DNA of 64,000 bases from Isoetes taiwanensis. Its lineage: Eukaryota > Streptophyta > Lycopodiopsida > Isoetales > Isoetaceae. The notes beneath the pieces are model-generated. The model was not told the DNA's origin, did no database searches, and saw only the letters and a list, made by a program, of their open reading frames with translations. Numbering within the stretch: the first letter of the stretch is position 1; each line of letters opens with the position of its first letter. The position numbers were made by a program, and so were the translations under genes. The stretch lies in NCBI GenBank assembly GCA_021234155.1, contig JAJEKV010000087.1, positions 3,031,242-3,095,241 of the forward strand, read 5' to 3'. Shown here piece after piece: positions 1 through 12,228 of this stretch.

Positions 1-1382
1 GTTCTCAAGATGCAAGGTGAAATGTGCATGCATACTTTCTAACATACTCCATGGTTGCCAAAAACATGGATTTGTGTAGGTGGTTGCCAAAGAAATGGAT
101 TCGTAGAAATGAATTGTGTATAACCAATTTCTATTTCTATTGGAATCATATAATATGTCGAGTATATGCAATTGCATAGTGGCAATGCATTTCTTTAGAT
201 TAACGTATCAACAAGATTCACACTTGCTTACAATGAAAACACCCTCCAAGAATCGAACCTGAATAAATCTATTGGGTGCAACATATATGAGGTGCAAGAT
301 ATATGCCCGAATTGCAAATTTCTGCACCTGGAAGAACAAAAAACTATAACACATGGCTTTATGAACTCAAATCAGCCATCATATTAGAAGTTCCAAGATC
401 ACACTCTCACTAAGAGCACAACTTGACATGGTATTGGTGTCGTCATCTCACCAACACCATTTACAATAAACTACCAGAGCAACGAAAACAAATAGTGCCA
501 TTATCACCTTGGCACCATCTCTACAAAGAAAAATACAACACATCAATGTCCCACATGGGTGCCCAACAAAACCTAATCTCACCTCAAGGGATAACTTAGC
601 ACAGACGACCATTCATACAATTCATATGATGGAAGAGTTAACAATGTTCGGCGACATCGACACTGCATCTAAGACGCTATATGTCACAATGGTAGGAGCA
701 TTGCTTGACAAATTTCTCGGTTATCCATTAGGAGGCGCATTAGCTACAATAAAGATCCTCAATCGTTGCATCAAAATGTACTGTAGAGCTGGGGTAAATG
801 CACGTTCGAGCTCAACCACGAAGTCCAAATCATTGTCTTCGACAGGGCCTGCTCATAACCCAACCCATAACTATTGAGCAACAAAAGACATGCCTTTGCA
901 TTTTCAAACAACTTTACTTTGCTTGCAACTTTCATGTACTTCATCCTATTAAATTCTTAGCAATCAATTTATAATATCATTCACATGACGCAATAAATGT
1001 AACTAGGCCTGACTTTTATGCATTCATCGTCTGCAAAATGGTTATCGTTCCTGGGGGCACACAAAGAGAGGGAGGGAGGGAGGGAGGGAGGGAGGGAGGG
1101 AAGAGAGAGAAGCATCGGCCACATGCGAGTTGAGAGATCATGGGAGATCATGGGCGAGACATTTTGAGAGGAGAGATTATTAGAGAGATGCATTTAGAGA
1201 TAATTCGCCCCTAACTGATGTTAGGGGCATTTCCATTAATGAGACGTTCGTTAAGGATAATGTCCTGAAAATTTTATAGAGCCAATTTTTGGAGCCGGAA
1301 TTTTCGACCTTAATTCCGGCCCCTATTTAAGGTGGGCAGGCTCCAAGTATCGAAGCTCCAAAATTCTTCCCTCCTAGCATTG
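1..1382. other. Intergenic AT-rich sequence without a recognised gene
   Basis: I see no recognisable protein or RNA gene here. The only longer reading frame (509-877, +, 122 codons) resembles no family I know and has no splice or start support. A short GGGA microsatellite lies at about 1067-1100. The stretch ends where the hAT element begins. Confidence 0.5.
1067..1100. repeat. (GGGA)n microsatellite
   Basis: About eight consecutive GGGA units, followed by GA-rich sequence. It is a simple repeat and explains the low-complexity reading frame on the opposite strand. Confidence 0.9.
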
Positions 1383-1638
1383 CAGGGTATTTTTTAGTGG
1401 CCCCGGCGGGCCAGTTGGCCACACATTCACATTTTTCTAGAAACAGCTGGCTACGCTAGAGTAGGATAAGTTCATGTCATGACCGAAGGGTAATCGCCAG
1501 TTCAAACCACGAGTTTGTGATTTTTGCATGTCTAGTAGCCAATTCGAAGTTTACTAGGCCTTGCTAGACGTAGGGTGTGGCCAATTCGAATTTTTATTTG
1601 TAATCACAAAATTAATGAGGTAGCCATTTAGAACATCA

Positions 1639-1919
1639 GGGTCAAAGCATGGAGCTGGGGGGCATTTTTGCGCCAGCCAAGCACCCCCTAAGCACCTAAT
1701 GTGGGAAATTTTACTTATTTTTATCTTTTTTTCTATAACTCCGATGAAGCTGAAATTTTGTATTCCAAGGCGTAATATGAATGCGTTTCAGGGAAAAAAA
1801 TCAAAAAAATAAAAGAAAAATATTTTTTAAAAATACAAAGAAAATAGCTCCGAAAAGCACCCCCTAAGCACTATGTGTCGCTGACACAAAAAGTGTCCCC
1901 CACCTCCATGCTTTGACCC
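1639..1919. mobile_element. MITE, family A, copy 1 (uninterrupted)
   Basis: A 281-bp sequence bounded by GGGTCAAAGCATGGAG and the inverse of nearly the same sequence (CTCCATGCTTTGACCC). The interior is A/T-rich with paired AAGCACCCCCTAAGCAC motifs. It is non-coding and lies inside the hAT element. A second copy of the family at 43582-46889 is split by a later insertion. A possible ATCA target duplication flanks it. The superfamily is not certain. Confidence 0.75.
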
Positions 1920-2341
1920 ATCAAATAAATTTAAATAGGTTAGGGGGTAGCCATATTACACCTCAGCCACATTGGCTACTAGGAAATCGCCACTTGTACC
2001 TCTATGAGGGATTCATGTTAGTTTTGTAATTTAATCAAGCATCAGAGACTGTAGACGGTGCTTTCACACACAGGTTTAGCTTATTCTACCCCGTTACCTT
2101 ATTTTTTGTTTCATTTATCATGTCTAACCATATAATATTGAGTGGAATAAGAATTTAATATTGTCACTTTGCAGATCTTCGATTTGTATTCACGATTTTG
2201 GTTGAGAGGGAGATCTGTCCTAAATCCAAACTAAGCTTTAATCTCATCACTTCAGGTTAGTTTTCACCCTGTTCATATATGCAAGAATGGTTTTTGATGC
2301 CTGCAAACAAGGTTGATGCCCAAACGTTAAATTGGTGCAGC

Positions 2342-4993
2342 ATGGAGGGAGCTTCACAAAAGAGAATAATTGAGTTCTTGGGAGGTGCGGCATCAAGGAC
2401 AAAGCACCGTATTACTATATCAGAGTTTACGTCCACTTTCACACCAAATTGAGGGGCTTGATGAAGGCTATGCATCTGCAGATGATAAGGATTATGACCC
2501 TGACGAGTTGACAGAACAATCAGATGATTTTGGTCCAGAAAATGAGAGTGAGATGCGTGAGAGTGAGATGCGTGAGAGTGAAATGCATCATCGTGAAAAA
2601 GAACTGCTTGGGCGAGGACTATATAAGGAGAGGAAGTGCAGCCGATGGGATGCCAATAGAAACTTCAAAAATGATTGGCTTAGAGAGTATCCCTTCGTGG
2701 AACCTGTCGATGTGGAAGGGCGGAAAATGGTAAAGTGCACTATTTGCTCTTGGAAAAATAAGACGGATAAACTATTCCAGCCAAAGAAGAACAGTATTGA
2801 TAGGCATGTTGGTAAATTGAAAAGGAAAATTATAGAGGATGGAGTAACTAAATATGTATTTGCTGGATGGGAAGGTCCTGAGAAGAATTTGCATGCACGA
2901 AATGCAATACTATTTTATAGAAATGAGGAACTTTTGAAGGAAAAGAAGAACAAAGCAACCAAATTGCATTGTCTGTTTGAGAAAGCTGAATTATTGGAGT
3001 ATGAGTCTAAGTGTATTCAAATGAGAGTTGTGTTGCATTTGCTCCAGCATGGTCGCCCAATGAAAGATTACCCAGAGCATGAAATATTAAATGTAGCACA
3101 TAGACTGCCAAATATTCCAAGATGCCATTGGTCAGAAAATTCTGGTTGGGAGTTTGCAACTCACATGTCCTTTGTTGCAGTTGAGGAGCTACGTGATGTA
3201 ATTAAAGGTAACTAGTTTTTTAAGGTCATTCGTCTTAGAATGATACTAATCCCTTGATGTGTTTGTGTATGTGCCATAGGGTCTACCTTCTTAGCCTTGT
3301 CTCTGGATGAAGTCACGGCAAAAGATAATACATCATGGCTCTGTATGCATTTGTATAATGTTGTGGATTTCCAGAGGCGATCATACTTTTTGAGCATAAC
3401 AAAGTTGCGTCTCGATGCTACGGCTGAAACTCTTTATGGCGTGGTGCAAGAAAAGCTGAAGGAGATTGCAAATATGAGTTTAGTGGATTGCGCAAGAAAG
3501 CTGATCTGTTTTGGTACGGATGGAGCAAGTGTAATGACTGGTTGCAATACAGGATTGGGTGTTAGGTTGCAGACCAGTTTTTTGCCTTACATGGTGGCAA
3601 TACATTGTATGGCTCATCGAACAAATTTAGCTTTCAAAATTGTCTCTGACTTTGTTTGTGTTCAAAAGGTTGAGAATCTTATACGTGCAGTTAACCAGTT
3701 CTATTGTCGCAGCCCGCAAAGGTTTGCTCACTTCCAACAATTTTCAGTAGGTTTAAGTGAGGGGCTGAAATTGCTAAAAGATGTAGAAACTCGTTGGATA
3801 TCCATAGCTTTGCCTGTTCGTCGATTATGCAGTGAATATGTTTCTGTTGTAGGGGCTTGTGCACAGTTGGCTGATGAAAATGAAGCAGCAACACGAGATC
3901 TATTTTCACTTCTCACAGATGCTGAGACATTGTTAACTCTTTATGCTCTCACTCCATTGCTTAGAGAGTTAACCTTCTTGATTAAACAGGCTCAAGATAA
4001 AACCATCTACATTCTGGAGTATTCAATTGCAAGAAAGATCGCATGCACTAAACTTGATAAGTTATATGTTGGAGATAATTGCTTTGAAAAGGATGAGACC
4101 TTTTATAGATGGCAAAACTTGGTTTCCTTTGCGGGGAAGGCGAGGGAGCTTTTGGCATACAATGACAAATGGATATTATGCATACATGTTAATGATGTGT
4201 TTTTTTCCATTGTATCATAGGAAGAAGAGTGGTCGAAATAATTATAAGTTTGAAGGTGGAAGTGAAGGAATCAGACTTTGATTCACTTGTTACATCTATA
4301 AGAAACGAGATGAAATCTGTGGCAGAATCTCTATCTCAAGAATTACGATCTAGATTTCCTCGAGATGAATTCCTGGATGCAATGGGTATTGTATTTCCCA
4401 ATTTCTGGAATAATGCTACAACGCATGAGGTATTGTTTCCCAGATTTACTATTAGTTTAGGTGTCTTGAGAGATCATTTTTGTGCTAGCCATGTGGTTGA
4501 TGGTGTGGAAATTAATGGTGTATTGGATCTTGAAGCATTGAAAGAACAATCGGGCTTATTTGGTACTACTATGTATGCCCAATATGGGCTATTAGAAAAG
4601 CCACTAGAGCAAGGGGTTGTTACAAGATTATGGATGAAGTTAACCTCTCATGATTATCTAAAGGCTGCCTTGAGTGAATACATTAAGTTGGCAAATCTGA
4701 TTTTGACAATGATACTTGGTAGCATAGAAGATGAGCGGGCTTTTAGCTCGCTTTCTTTCATAAAGAATAAGCTGCGCAACAGATTGGATGCAAACTTAAA
4801 TGCAACCTTGCATCTATATAAGTGTGATCACTCGTTGGAAAGTTTCCCTTATGATCAAGCTTTTCAAATGTGGAAACAAGCAACTAATAGAAGAGGAACT
4901 ACGGCAATGCATGAGCTGCAGCATGAGAATCCTCCCATCCTTCATGACAAACCGGAATTAAGCGTGAATGCATGGCACGTCACAAACCTCTAG
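2342..4993 (+). CDS. hAT transposase (BED zinc finger, hATC dimerisation domain), probably decayed
   Basis: It would cut and rejoin the ends of the surrounding hAT element. The N-terminal part is acidic, followed by a BED-type zinc finger at about 2650-2810 (CTIC and H motifs in a WLREYPFV context). The RNase-H-like core follows, with the catalytic-type FGTDGASVMTG stretch near 3510 and AIHCMAHRTNLAFK near 3600. The C-terminal hATC region holds EDERAFSSLSFIKNKLRNRL near 4730. A clean 72-nt intron (3208-3279, GT-AG) joins two exons in frame. Near 4190-4220 the frame changes just after a TTTTTTCCATTGTATCATAG acceptor-like sequence, and I could not find a donor that restores it, so a frameshift is likely. 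An ATG at 2342 is out of frame with the main body, so the start is unsettled. Confidence 0.8.
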
Positions 4994-5332
4994 CGTAAAA
5001 GGTATGTACTTGATTAATTTCTATTTTCTGTTTGGAGTAGTCTGCATGTTTTAATACATGTTCTCTTGCATGCAGGGCTCTCATCAATATTATGAGCAAA
5101 AACAGAACCTAAATCTACATCACATTTAGTTTCTTAAAATGTTTAGTTAAAGATTCAGATATGTGCTATAGAAGACATGATATGTTACAGTAAGAGTATT
5201 TCTTTTGTGCTGAAACTCTAGTTGCCTGCAGATCTTGGATGGCACTCTAAGGCAAGTAACATGTAATAGAATAAACATTTTGTTTTCTGTTTCCACTTTT
5301 CATTTTCTATTATCTAGTATGGTATTTGTATG

Positions 5333-5520
5333 ATATAGTTTAATTGCAGGTTGTATTTCTGTGCAACATTATCAAGAAGAAGTGCAGCATAGGATCTGTC
5401 TTCTTAGAACCCATCATGATACTATTATCTAGTTTAGTTATGGTGTTTGAAAGATATAGTTTAATTGCAGGTTGTAATTTCTGTGCAACATTGTGCCGCA
5501 TAGTTTCTGTAATTTCTGTA
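5333..5520. repeat. Two-copy direct repeat, period 120 bp
   Basis: GATATAGTTTAATTGCAGG followed by TTGT, then TTTCTGTGCAACATT, occurs near 5333 and again near 5453. It lies in the non-coding 3' part of the hAT element. Confidence 0.7.
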
Positions 5521-5699
5521 CAAGAAGTGCAGCATAGGATCAGAGATCCTTGAGGTTTTAGGTAGGTTGCATGCAACCTAGATGGAAGCGATTGGAACTT
5601 TAATGCAATATTGGAACTTATTTTCAATGTTACAGTCGGTTACTGTAGCAATAGGATCTTCCCGTTACTGTAGATACCCTGTTCAGTTACGATTATATT

Positions 5700-5830
5700 T
5701 TCGCCGAATTTAGTGATTGCAGTGATTGCAGAATTTAGTGATTGTAGAATTCAGTGATTGCGGAATGTACAAGCCGGATTCAAGCATGCCGGATTCAAGC
5801 ATGTGACTGCACAGCCGGATTCAAACCTTT
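5700..5830. repeat. Short irregular tandem repeats in the hAT 3' region
   Basis: GAATTTAGTGATTG-like units are repeated about four times, followed by three CCGGATTCAA units. Nothing coding is seen. Confidence 0.6.
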
Positions 5831-5867
5831 TTGGAGAGACGCCGAAATAGGGCGATACCATACCATA

Positions 5868-5893
5868 TGAGAGCAAATGTTCATTCTGGAGTT
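5868..5893 (+). repeat. 26-bp direct repeat, left copy (flanks LINE fragment)
   Basis: A 26-bp sequence starting TGAGAGCAAATGTTC is identical to 7095-7120. It brackets the minus-strand LINE fragment and is probably its target-site duplication. Confidence 0.75.
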
Positions 5894-6035
5894 GCATAGC
5901 ATAATAACTTAGAAATACGAGACCAAATAATAACTTAGAAATCCGAGACCTATAGCAACTATAGAAATAATAATAATAATAATATTATGATCACGCCCGC
6001 AAAAGACCTTGAAGGTCATGGAGCGACAGTGTACA

Positions 6036-7103
6036 TCAATCGATCAATCATGACCCAATGTCATAATGAGTGTCCTATGTAGCTCAACCTGATGGAGGAA
6101 GTGGCTTAAAGCACTTGCTGGTTCCATCATCAATAGAGAATAAAAACTTTGAAAACTATGGCAACAAATACCAAGTCTATCTCTAATATCATCGTAAGCA
6201 GGGCATTCTAGAAACACATGGAATTCACTTTCCACCTTATGATGGTCACATAATGCACAGATTCGGCTCTCTCTTGGAATTTGCCTCCATCTTCCTACTT
6301 CGATTGCTAGATGGTGTGAGCTAGTTCTGTATCTGGCAATAATATGCCTGGCACGCTTTGAGATTCTGGCTCTCAGGTAGCATTGGTCTGTGTAAGTTAA
6401 CAAGGGATTAATATCCTCTAGATAGGTGAGCATCCAAGTGACCCCTTCTTTTCCCATAAGATCTCTCTTGCCTTGGTTTGGACCAGATCTCTAGCGCCCG
6501 TGTCGGTAGTAGGCCAAGAGTCTCACTTTGTTATTCCCCATCCGCCCACTTCATGACATCATGCAACCACCCCGACGTGGTGGATGCTAGCGATGCTATC
6601 TTAGGCAGATCTATCTTTCGACATTAGGTTGACTCTATTGTGAAATTAATTGTGCGATATAGAGCCTCGGCTTCTAGAGGAATCAAACCCTTACGCCAAG
6701 AGTATAGCGTAAAGGTGTCGTCTTTTTTGACTCCTAGCTCTTCGTGGAGGAAAGATTTGAGCACCGTTTCAATCTGCCCCCAGAGCTTTAGAGATATAGA
6801 TGGCCCCCAAATGGGAGCTCCGTACAAGATGACAGTCTGCACGAGAGTCTTAAACAACATTTTTTTCAAACTCCAATCACCCAAAGAGGCCTTATGGCAT
6901 CTCGCCAACATACTATAAAGTGCTGCTTTGCCACCTGTAACACGTTTATGCACACAATCTTTCCATTTGTAGTTAGATGAAAATTCTAGGCCGAGATATT
7001 TGTAGCATTCTACTATTTCCAACACAGAACCGTCATACCAAAAAGATTGCCTCTTAACTGTACCAAGAACCATCACCTTGGACTTACCCAAATTTGAGAG
7101 CAA
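6036..7103 (-). pseudogene. Non-LTR retrotransposon 3' fragment (end of reverse transcriptase and C-terminal Cys/His domain)
   Basis: On the minus strand this reads out of the end of a LINE reverse transcriptase (NLGKSKVMVLG, then a KYLGLEFSS stretch and LYGAPIWGP). After a break near 6460-6620 comes the C-terminal motif with C, C, H and C residues (RICALCDHH, then FHVFLECPAYDD). The catalytic YADD region is absent, so the copy is 5'-truncated, as LINEs often are. The 3' side carries an (ATT)n tract near 5970-5990. Stop codons and a frame change show that it is dead. It lies inside the hAT element between 26-bp direct repeats. Confidence 0.8.
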
Positions 7104-7120
7104 ATGTTCATTCTGGAGTT
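7095..7120 (+). repeat. 26-bp direct repeat, right copy
   Basis: Identical to 5868-5893. See that entry. Confidence 0.75.
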
Positions 7121-7121
7121 A

Positions 7122-7282
7122 CTTATAGGTCTCGTAACTTTTGAGCATAGGTCTCGTATTATTTTTGAGCATAGATCTCATACTTTTGAGCATAGGTCTC
7201 GCATAGCATAGAAATACTTTTGAGCATAGGTCTCATAGACCAAGTAACTTAGAAATACTTTTAAGCAATGGTCTCATGCATA
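7122..7282. repeat. Degenerate tandem repeat of about 22 bp
   Basis: ACTTTTGAGCATAGGTCTC-like units are repeated five to six times. Related motifs occur in inverted orientation at 5905-5950 on the other side of the LINE fragment (ATACGAGACC, CCGAGACCTATAG). It is part of the hAT 3' subterminal region. Confidence 0.65.
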
Positions 7283-7744
7283 CCATATACCTTAAGGTTG
7301 CAGATATTTTCTTAAATTACTTATATATCCCCCCTTGGTCTCATATGTCCCTAATGCAATTTTGAATGTATTATTTGGGAAAGATGCCTAGGTGGTTGCG
7401 GCTAGACGTCGTATTTTCACTACCAAAGCATGTTCCCATCTTTACTAGCACGAATTTGCTCGTAGCCAATTTGTTAATGTAGAAGAAAAAAAATTTCATG
7501 TTTGCGCCAGTTTAGTTACGCCATCTTAGCAAGAAGGTGCAAAATATCGCCAGGCCAAACTACGCCAAGTTATTTATCCTACATGGGCAGTAGCCAGTTG
7601 TTTATGCCCCTATAAAAATATAGGGCGCTTAAAAAATACCCTGCATTACACTCAGCGTCGATTGTCAATCCGCTAAGAACTTTTTGCATTTCTTTACTTC
7701 AATTTGTAAAATGCTTTGGTAATAGCCACATTCTTAGCAACCTC

Positions 7745-8959
7745 TTGCTTGATAAATTAGGCACAAATTGTCTCAAGAACATGATGAAGGTAACTAGATC
7801 CTCTTTGCCGAATGCTAAGAAGCTTTTTGTTCCCCCTAGGACCGAGAAATTGGCTCCAAGAAGAACTAAGAGGATGGTTGGATCACTTTCCCAATCTGTG
7901 GCCATTGAGATAAATTTCGAGCCTGCAAGGGCTTCGAATTGCAATCTAAGGGAAAGGAAGAGGGATCAGCCAGAAGATGGATTATCTGAGGTCCAATCTG
8001 AACCCCTCCCCAATGATTTAGCCTTGGTTGTGCATGCAAGCAGTTCTGTTGCTCTTAACCGGGCCAAGAAAAGAAAAACACCTGTAGATTGGTCGTTCAA
8101 TGCAATCTCTACCATGTTTGCTTTGATGAAGGAGTACAAGGCGCATAAGAATGGATGCATCAAACTTTCTTCAGGCCAATGGAGAGAGATTATGGTGAAA
8201 TTGCAACCCACAGTTCATGGCCTTGAAGACTTGAGACAGTAAAGAAATAAATGGGATAAATTGCAAATAAAATTCAAGGATGAGAAAGAAGCATCCTAAA
8301 GAACAGGCTCTGAGCCATCTAGTTGGCCATGGTTTGAAGTTATGGAAGATCTTAAACATGGTGTAACAAATGAAAGGGACATTCCAGGTGCAGGAGATGA
8401 TGGGGAATTCGGGGCAGAGGCATTTGAGGATGCTGGTATGTTCCCAAACACATTCATGTCTGATGCCTTCTATGAGACAATTGGAACAAATGCATCTTTT
8501 GTGGAAGAAAAATTCATAAACATTGCAGATGATAACCCTGTCAGCCTTGTTGTTAATGAAGGAAATGGTAGCAAAGATAATTCAAGTGCTCAGGAGAAAA
8601 ATTCGAGCAAAGATACTCCAAGTACATTCAATCCTCAGTCTACTGCATCCAATCAGCCTGGGGTTAGTGGTAACCCAACAACAAAAAAGAGATCTTGGGT
8701 TCACATAGATGAAGAAATAGCAGCTGGGATATCAAACATGGCAAATAGCTTTGGAGAGAATGAAAAAAGGAAGCTTGATTTCATGAAGGAAGAATCTGTT
8801 AAGAAACATGAATTGATCAGGGAGTTGGAGTCCCTGAGATCAGCTAATAATTTGAAGATTGCTCAATCAATGGCTACAATAACAGAAAGTATATGCCAAA
8901 TGACAAAGGACACTCTACTGGAGATTGCTAAACTTGTTGCATTGAAGCAGACAAATTAA
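7745..8959 (+). pseudogene. Myb/SANT-like DNA-binding protein of a PIF/Harbinger element (two in-frame stops)
   Basis: The second protein of PIF/Harbinger transposons binds the element ends and helps bring in the nuclease. One reading frame runs the whole length, broken only by TAA codons at about 8240 and 8297. It encodes a basic N-terminus, then a SANT-like helical domain (WSFNAISTMFALMKEYK, then SSGQWREIMVKL) that continues through the stops (RNKWDKLQIKFKDEKEAS, then WPWFEVMEDL). A Ser/Thr/Asn-rich linker and a C-terminal helical, charged segment (ESVKKHELIRELESLR) follow. It is convergent with the transposase at 10609-11982 and was probably transposed together with it. The two stops make it a pseudogene unless the protein is spliced or read through. 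Confidence 0.7.
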
Positions 8960-10608
8960 TATCAATTTCAGAGGTACTCTTCTTACTTTTGTCTTGTCAT
9001 TTTTTTTTTTTTTTTTTTTTTTTGGTGCTTCTGCAAGGTAGTTAGATAGAACAATATATTCTTATGTTCAAGTTCAGTTTGAAGTTTGCAATGATTGAAA
9101 CTTAACTTTGGGGTGCTGTGGGGATCTCCTATCGAATTTAAATCTAATATGATATAATATTCCTGACTACATAAATAGTGTAATTGCATAAAGGATTCAT
9201 ACGACGTCCTTTAAAATTCCATAATGCATGTCTCAATTCCTGCGCAATCCAATTTATTGTAAGCTGCTCGAAGATGACAAGGCACAAGGTTCTGGTCTGG
9301 CGCCATTTTTTTGTATACTCCTCTTCTAGCGAGGATTCAGGTATGATTGTGGCAGCAAGTTCGTCTTTTAGCAGCCTGACAGTTGAATCGGCCGAAATTG
9401 TTGAGCTTCAGCATAGGAGTTTCGATGCTAGTGTCAGCCAAAGGGTTATTCTTGGCTACATGTCTATGGAGGAAGTCTTTGTGGAGGCTGAGTTGATTGC
9501 ATGGGCTGAGCAAGCTCTTTTCCAGTAGAGAGCACATGTGGAGCTCATACATGTGAAACATCATGGAAGGTAGTGTCTTTGGGAGGTCCGAATTCCATCT
9601 GTGACCTGTGAAAATTGCCCTGAATAGCTTTTCTATGTGAAGGAGACATTTTTCTTGTGCCTACTCCTTAACTTAGCGGATTTTTTTTTTTTTTTTTTTT
9701 TGTTTGTTGAAAGTTCATTGGCCTTTTGTGTAATCAGACCAGGAAGAAATGGTCTTTTTGTAAACCCTGACATATTAATACATGATATTTTCTTGGAAAT
9801 ATGTAATCCTGACTTAAGTTGTCTTCCTTTTCACTAAAATGTAGTTTTCATACTCATGGTTTGCTGAATACGATTCTTACAGGTTAAGAAGACGAGAATG
9901 ATGAAGGCTTTGACGACATGCAGCGTTCATGAGTAATTTTTAGCATTTTAGGGATCACATGCATTTCTCTGATATATTTTAGTTAAGAAGTTTGTACTGG
10001 ACTCATTGACATCCATATCCACAATGGATTGGAGCTTGCAGCAGGGAGGGAGCCAAAGAACAGGACGTAGGCAAGGAACAGGAAGGGGCCAAAGAATAGG
10101 AATTTGAATTTGAATTTTAGTTTTTGAAATTAGAATTTCCCCCACAAATTGGGACTCTATCGGCAGTTGAGCGGTGCCATAATTATACTTTCATACCACA
10201 AAAGTGGTGGATGCAACGCCACATTTTGGGGGGACAGCCGAATTGGAACACCACAGCGTGCTTTTACCCTGTCCTATTGGAACTGAGTTCACGTAATACA
10301 TTTCATATTAATAAAAAATATTCTATTTATTACTTCTCTAGTCCGTGATGCTAATGATCTATCATCTCTAATGGTTAATGAATGCTAATGTCTGCTACTG
10401 TAATGTTATTATATTGAAAGGGAATAATGTGAACTGCTATAAGATTATAGACTGTGACCATGGTTTAGTTATTCATTCATAGAAATAACACATTCATGAT
10501 TTAGTTATTCATTCATGATTTAGTTCATATAACTTCAAGAACTTGGTACTTCTCTTAAATCTGGACTGCATTCTGTAAAACAGTAAATTTGTAATGACAT
10601 TACTAAAC
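8960..10608. other. Non-coding interior of the Harbinger element
   Basis: AT-rich spacer between the two convergent Harbinger reading frames, with poly-T tracts at about 8999-9022 and 9680-9702. Reading frames such as 9184-9528 resemble nothing known to me. Confidence 0.5.
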
Positions 10609-11982
10609 TTAACACAAAATGGACCAGAATTGGGATATCGGATATTTATTAATATCAACAAATGGAATAACATTCACATTGAGTTCAGATGTAAGTAATT
10701 CCCTATGTCTTATCAAGTCTCCTTCCTTCTTCAATTTCTTGTTCATGTCTTCAGTTTTATAATAGTTTATATCTGGCAACTCTGCTTCTAAGGGCAACAT
10801 CTCCAATTCTAAATCCTCTATAATGCAGAAATTCCACAAAACACATGTTGCATGAATGATCTTGGTTGCCCTGCCAACATGAATAGGCAAAGCCTTGAGG
10901 ATCCTGAACTTCTCTTTTACTATGCCAAATCCATTCTCTGCACAAACTCTGCCCTTGCAAATCCTCTTTTTGAACCTGCCAAAAGCCCCTATGCCATCTG
11001 GAAATACCTTCATCAAGGACCTTCTGCTTGGATATGCTGAATCCCCTAAAAGCACTGTCACATCTGCATCCAGTATTTCACCTCTCCTGTTAATCTTTTT
11101 TCCAGTCATTTGGACAGTAGGCTCCTGTAAAACTTGCTTTGATGCTAGCCTCTTATACAATAGACTCTTCTTGAACTGATTGGAATCATGCACAGATCCT
11201 GTCCTACTAACACACACATTGATAAACATTCTAGAGTGTGCTACTACACCTTGCATGAGGCAGAAATGCCTCTTGTGTCTGCTGTAGTAATCATCCCCTT
11301 TATCTTTCCTCCAAGGCTTTCTGTACAAGAAAATGTGAGAACTATCAACAGCACCAAAAATACTAGGCAAGCCAGTGGCATCTTCAAATTCCTTCATGAT
11401 ATCAAGTAGTCTCTGACCCGAGGGTAAGGCAATGAATTTTTTGTAAAGCATGGTCTTGGATGCTAAAACTAAGGTCACCTTCTTGGTATATTTTTGGACT
11501 GTGGCTTTTCCAACATAAAACCTTTGACCAACACGCAATGGCATCTCACCATGAGCAAGAAAGTAGAGTACCATAGCTACTGCTTTCCTAGGATCTACAG
11601 GGGGCATGACCTTCTGGCCTGGTCTGATCAGGTATGGCACAATAAGGCCAACCAGTTTCTCAAATGACCCTCTCTTCATTCTGTAAAACTGATGCCACAT
11701 ATCATCTTCGAATGAGGGAAGGCAATTCTAGGCATGATTGTCAATGTTATCCCATCGAGTGGTTTGTCTCGGACAAACCCAGAATCTTCTCGGTGGTCTT
11801 CTTAATCGAGATGTTGCAGTCAAAAGTAAGATGGAAGATGCACATGCGAAACTAGTATTGTCTTCTTGAAAATCCTTGAGCTCGTTTTCTTGGATGAGGT
11901 CCAAGCAAAATTTCTGCATTGCTAAACCTAGCACAATAGCCCTAAGAAGCATTGCAATCATACCTAAAATGACCGGATACAT
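10609..11982 (-). pseudogene. PIF/Harbinger DDE transposase (one in-frame stop)
   Basis: A DDE_Tnp_4-type nuclease. From 11700 down to 10609 there is an open frame of 363 codons with all three catalytic acids in context: GAVDSSHI, LLGDSAYPSRR and AENGFGIVKEKFRIL. The frame stays open upstream to 11982 (MYPVILGMIAMLLRAI, then RRPPRRFWVCPR), except for one TAG in the HA*NCLPSFEDD context near 11729, where Trp would be expected. The full frame would be about 458 codons, normal for the family. An internally deleted relative lies at 62723-63310. I could not identify the element's terminal repeats or its TTA target duplications. Confidence 0.85.
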
Positions 11983-12228
11983 GCTTGGATGCTATTGTCG
12001 GTGATGATTTCCTGCCTCAATGATATAAGGAACGGATTTTTTACAGAAATCAGCTTGAAATGGGATGCGGGAAGTCTGTGTGGGCGAACTCGAAATATCC
12101 TATATCATTCATTTTGAAGATTGAATGAAGAACGAATTATCCCATATGGGATGGCCAGTCGAAATCGAAGTGGAGGGAAAAAACGGGGAGGTAGAAAACT
12201 GCTCGAAACGGCTGCTGTTAAGGCTCGA

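Larger units (their letters stand above)
1383..7643 (+). mobile_element. hAT-superfamily DNA transposon, 6.3 kb, with nested insertions
   Basis: The left end reads CAGGGTATTTTTTA (from 1383). The right end is its exact reverse complement (to 7643), giving 14-bp perfect terminal inverted repeats. CAGGG-type ends are usual for hAT elements. Both subterminal regions repeat short motifs such as CTGGCTAC, TGGCTAC and GTAGCCA, as expected for transposase binding. The interior encodes a BED-type hAT transposase. No clean 8-bp target duplication is visible (TAGCATTG on the left, CATTACAC on the right), so the flanks have diverged or the ends have recombined. A MITE (1639-1919) and a LINE fragment (about 5894-7094) lie inside it. 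Confidence 0.75.

Noticed and set aside
509-877. 122-codon plus-strand frame near the left end
   Set aside because: No recognisable domain, no splice sites and an ordinary composition for chance.
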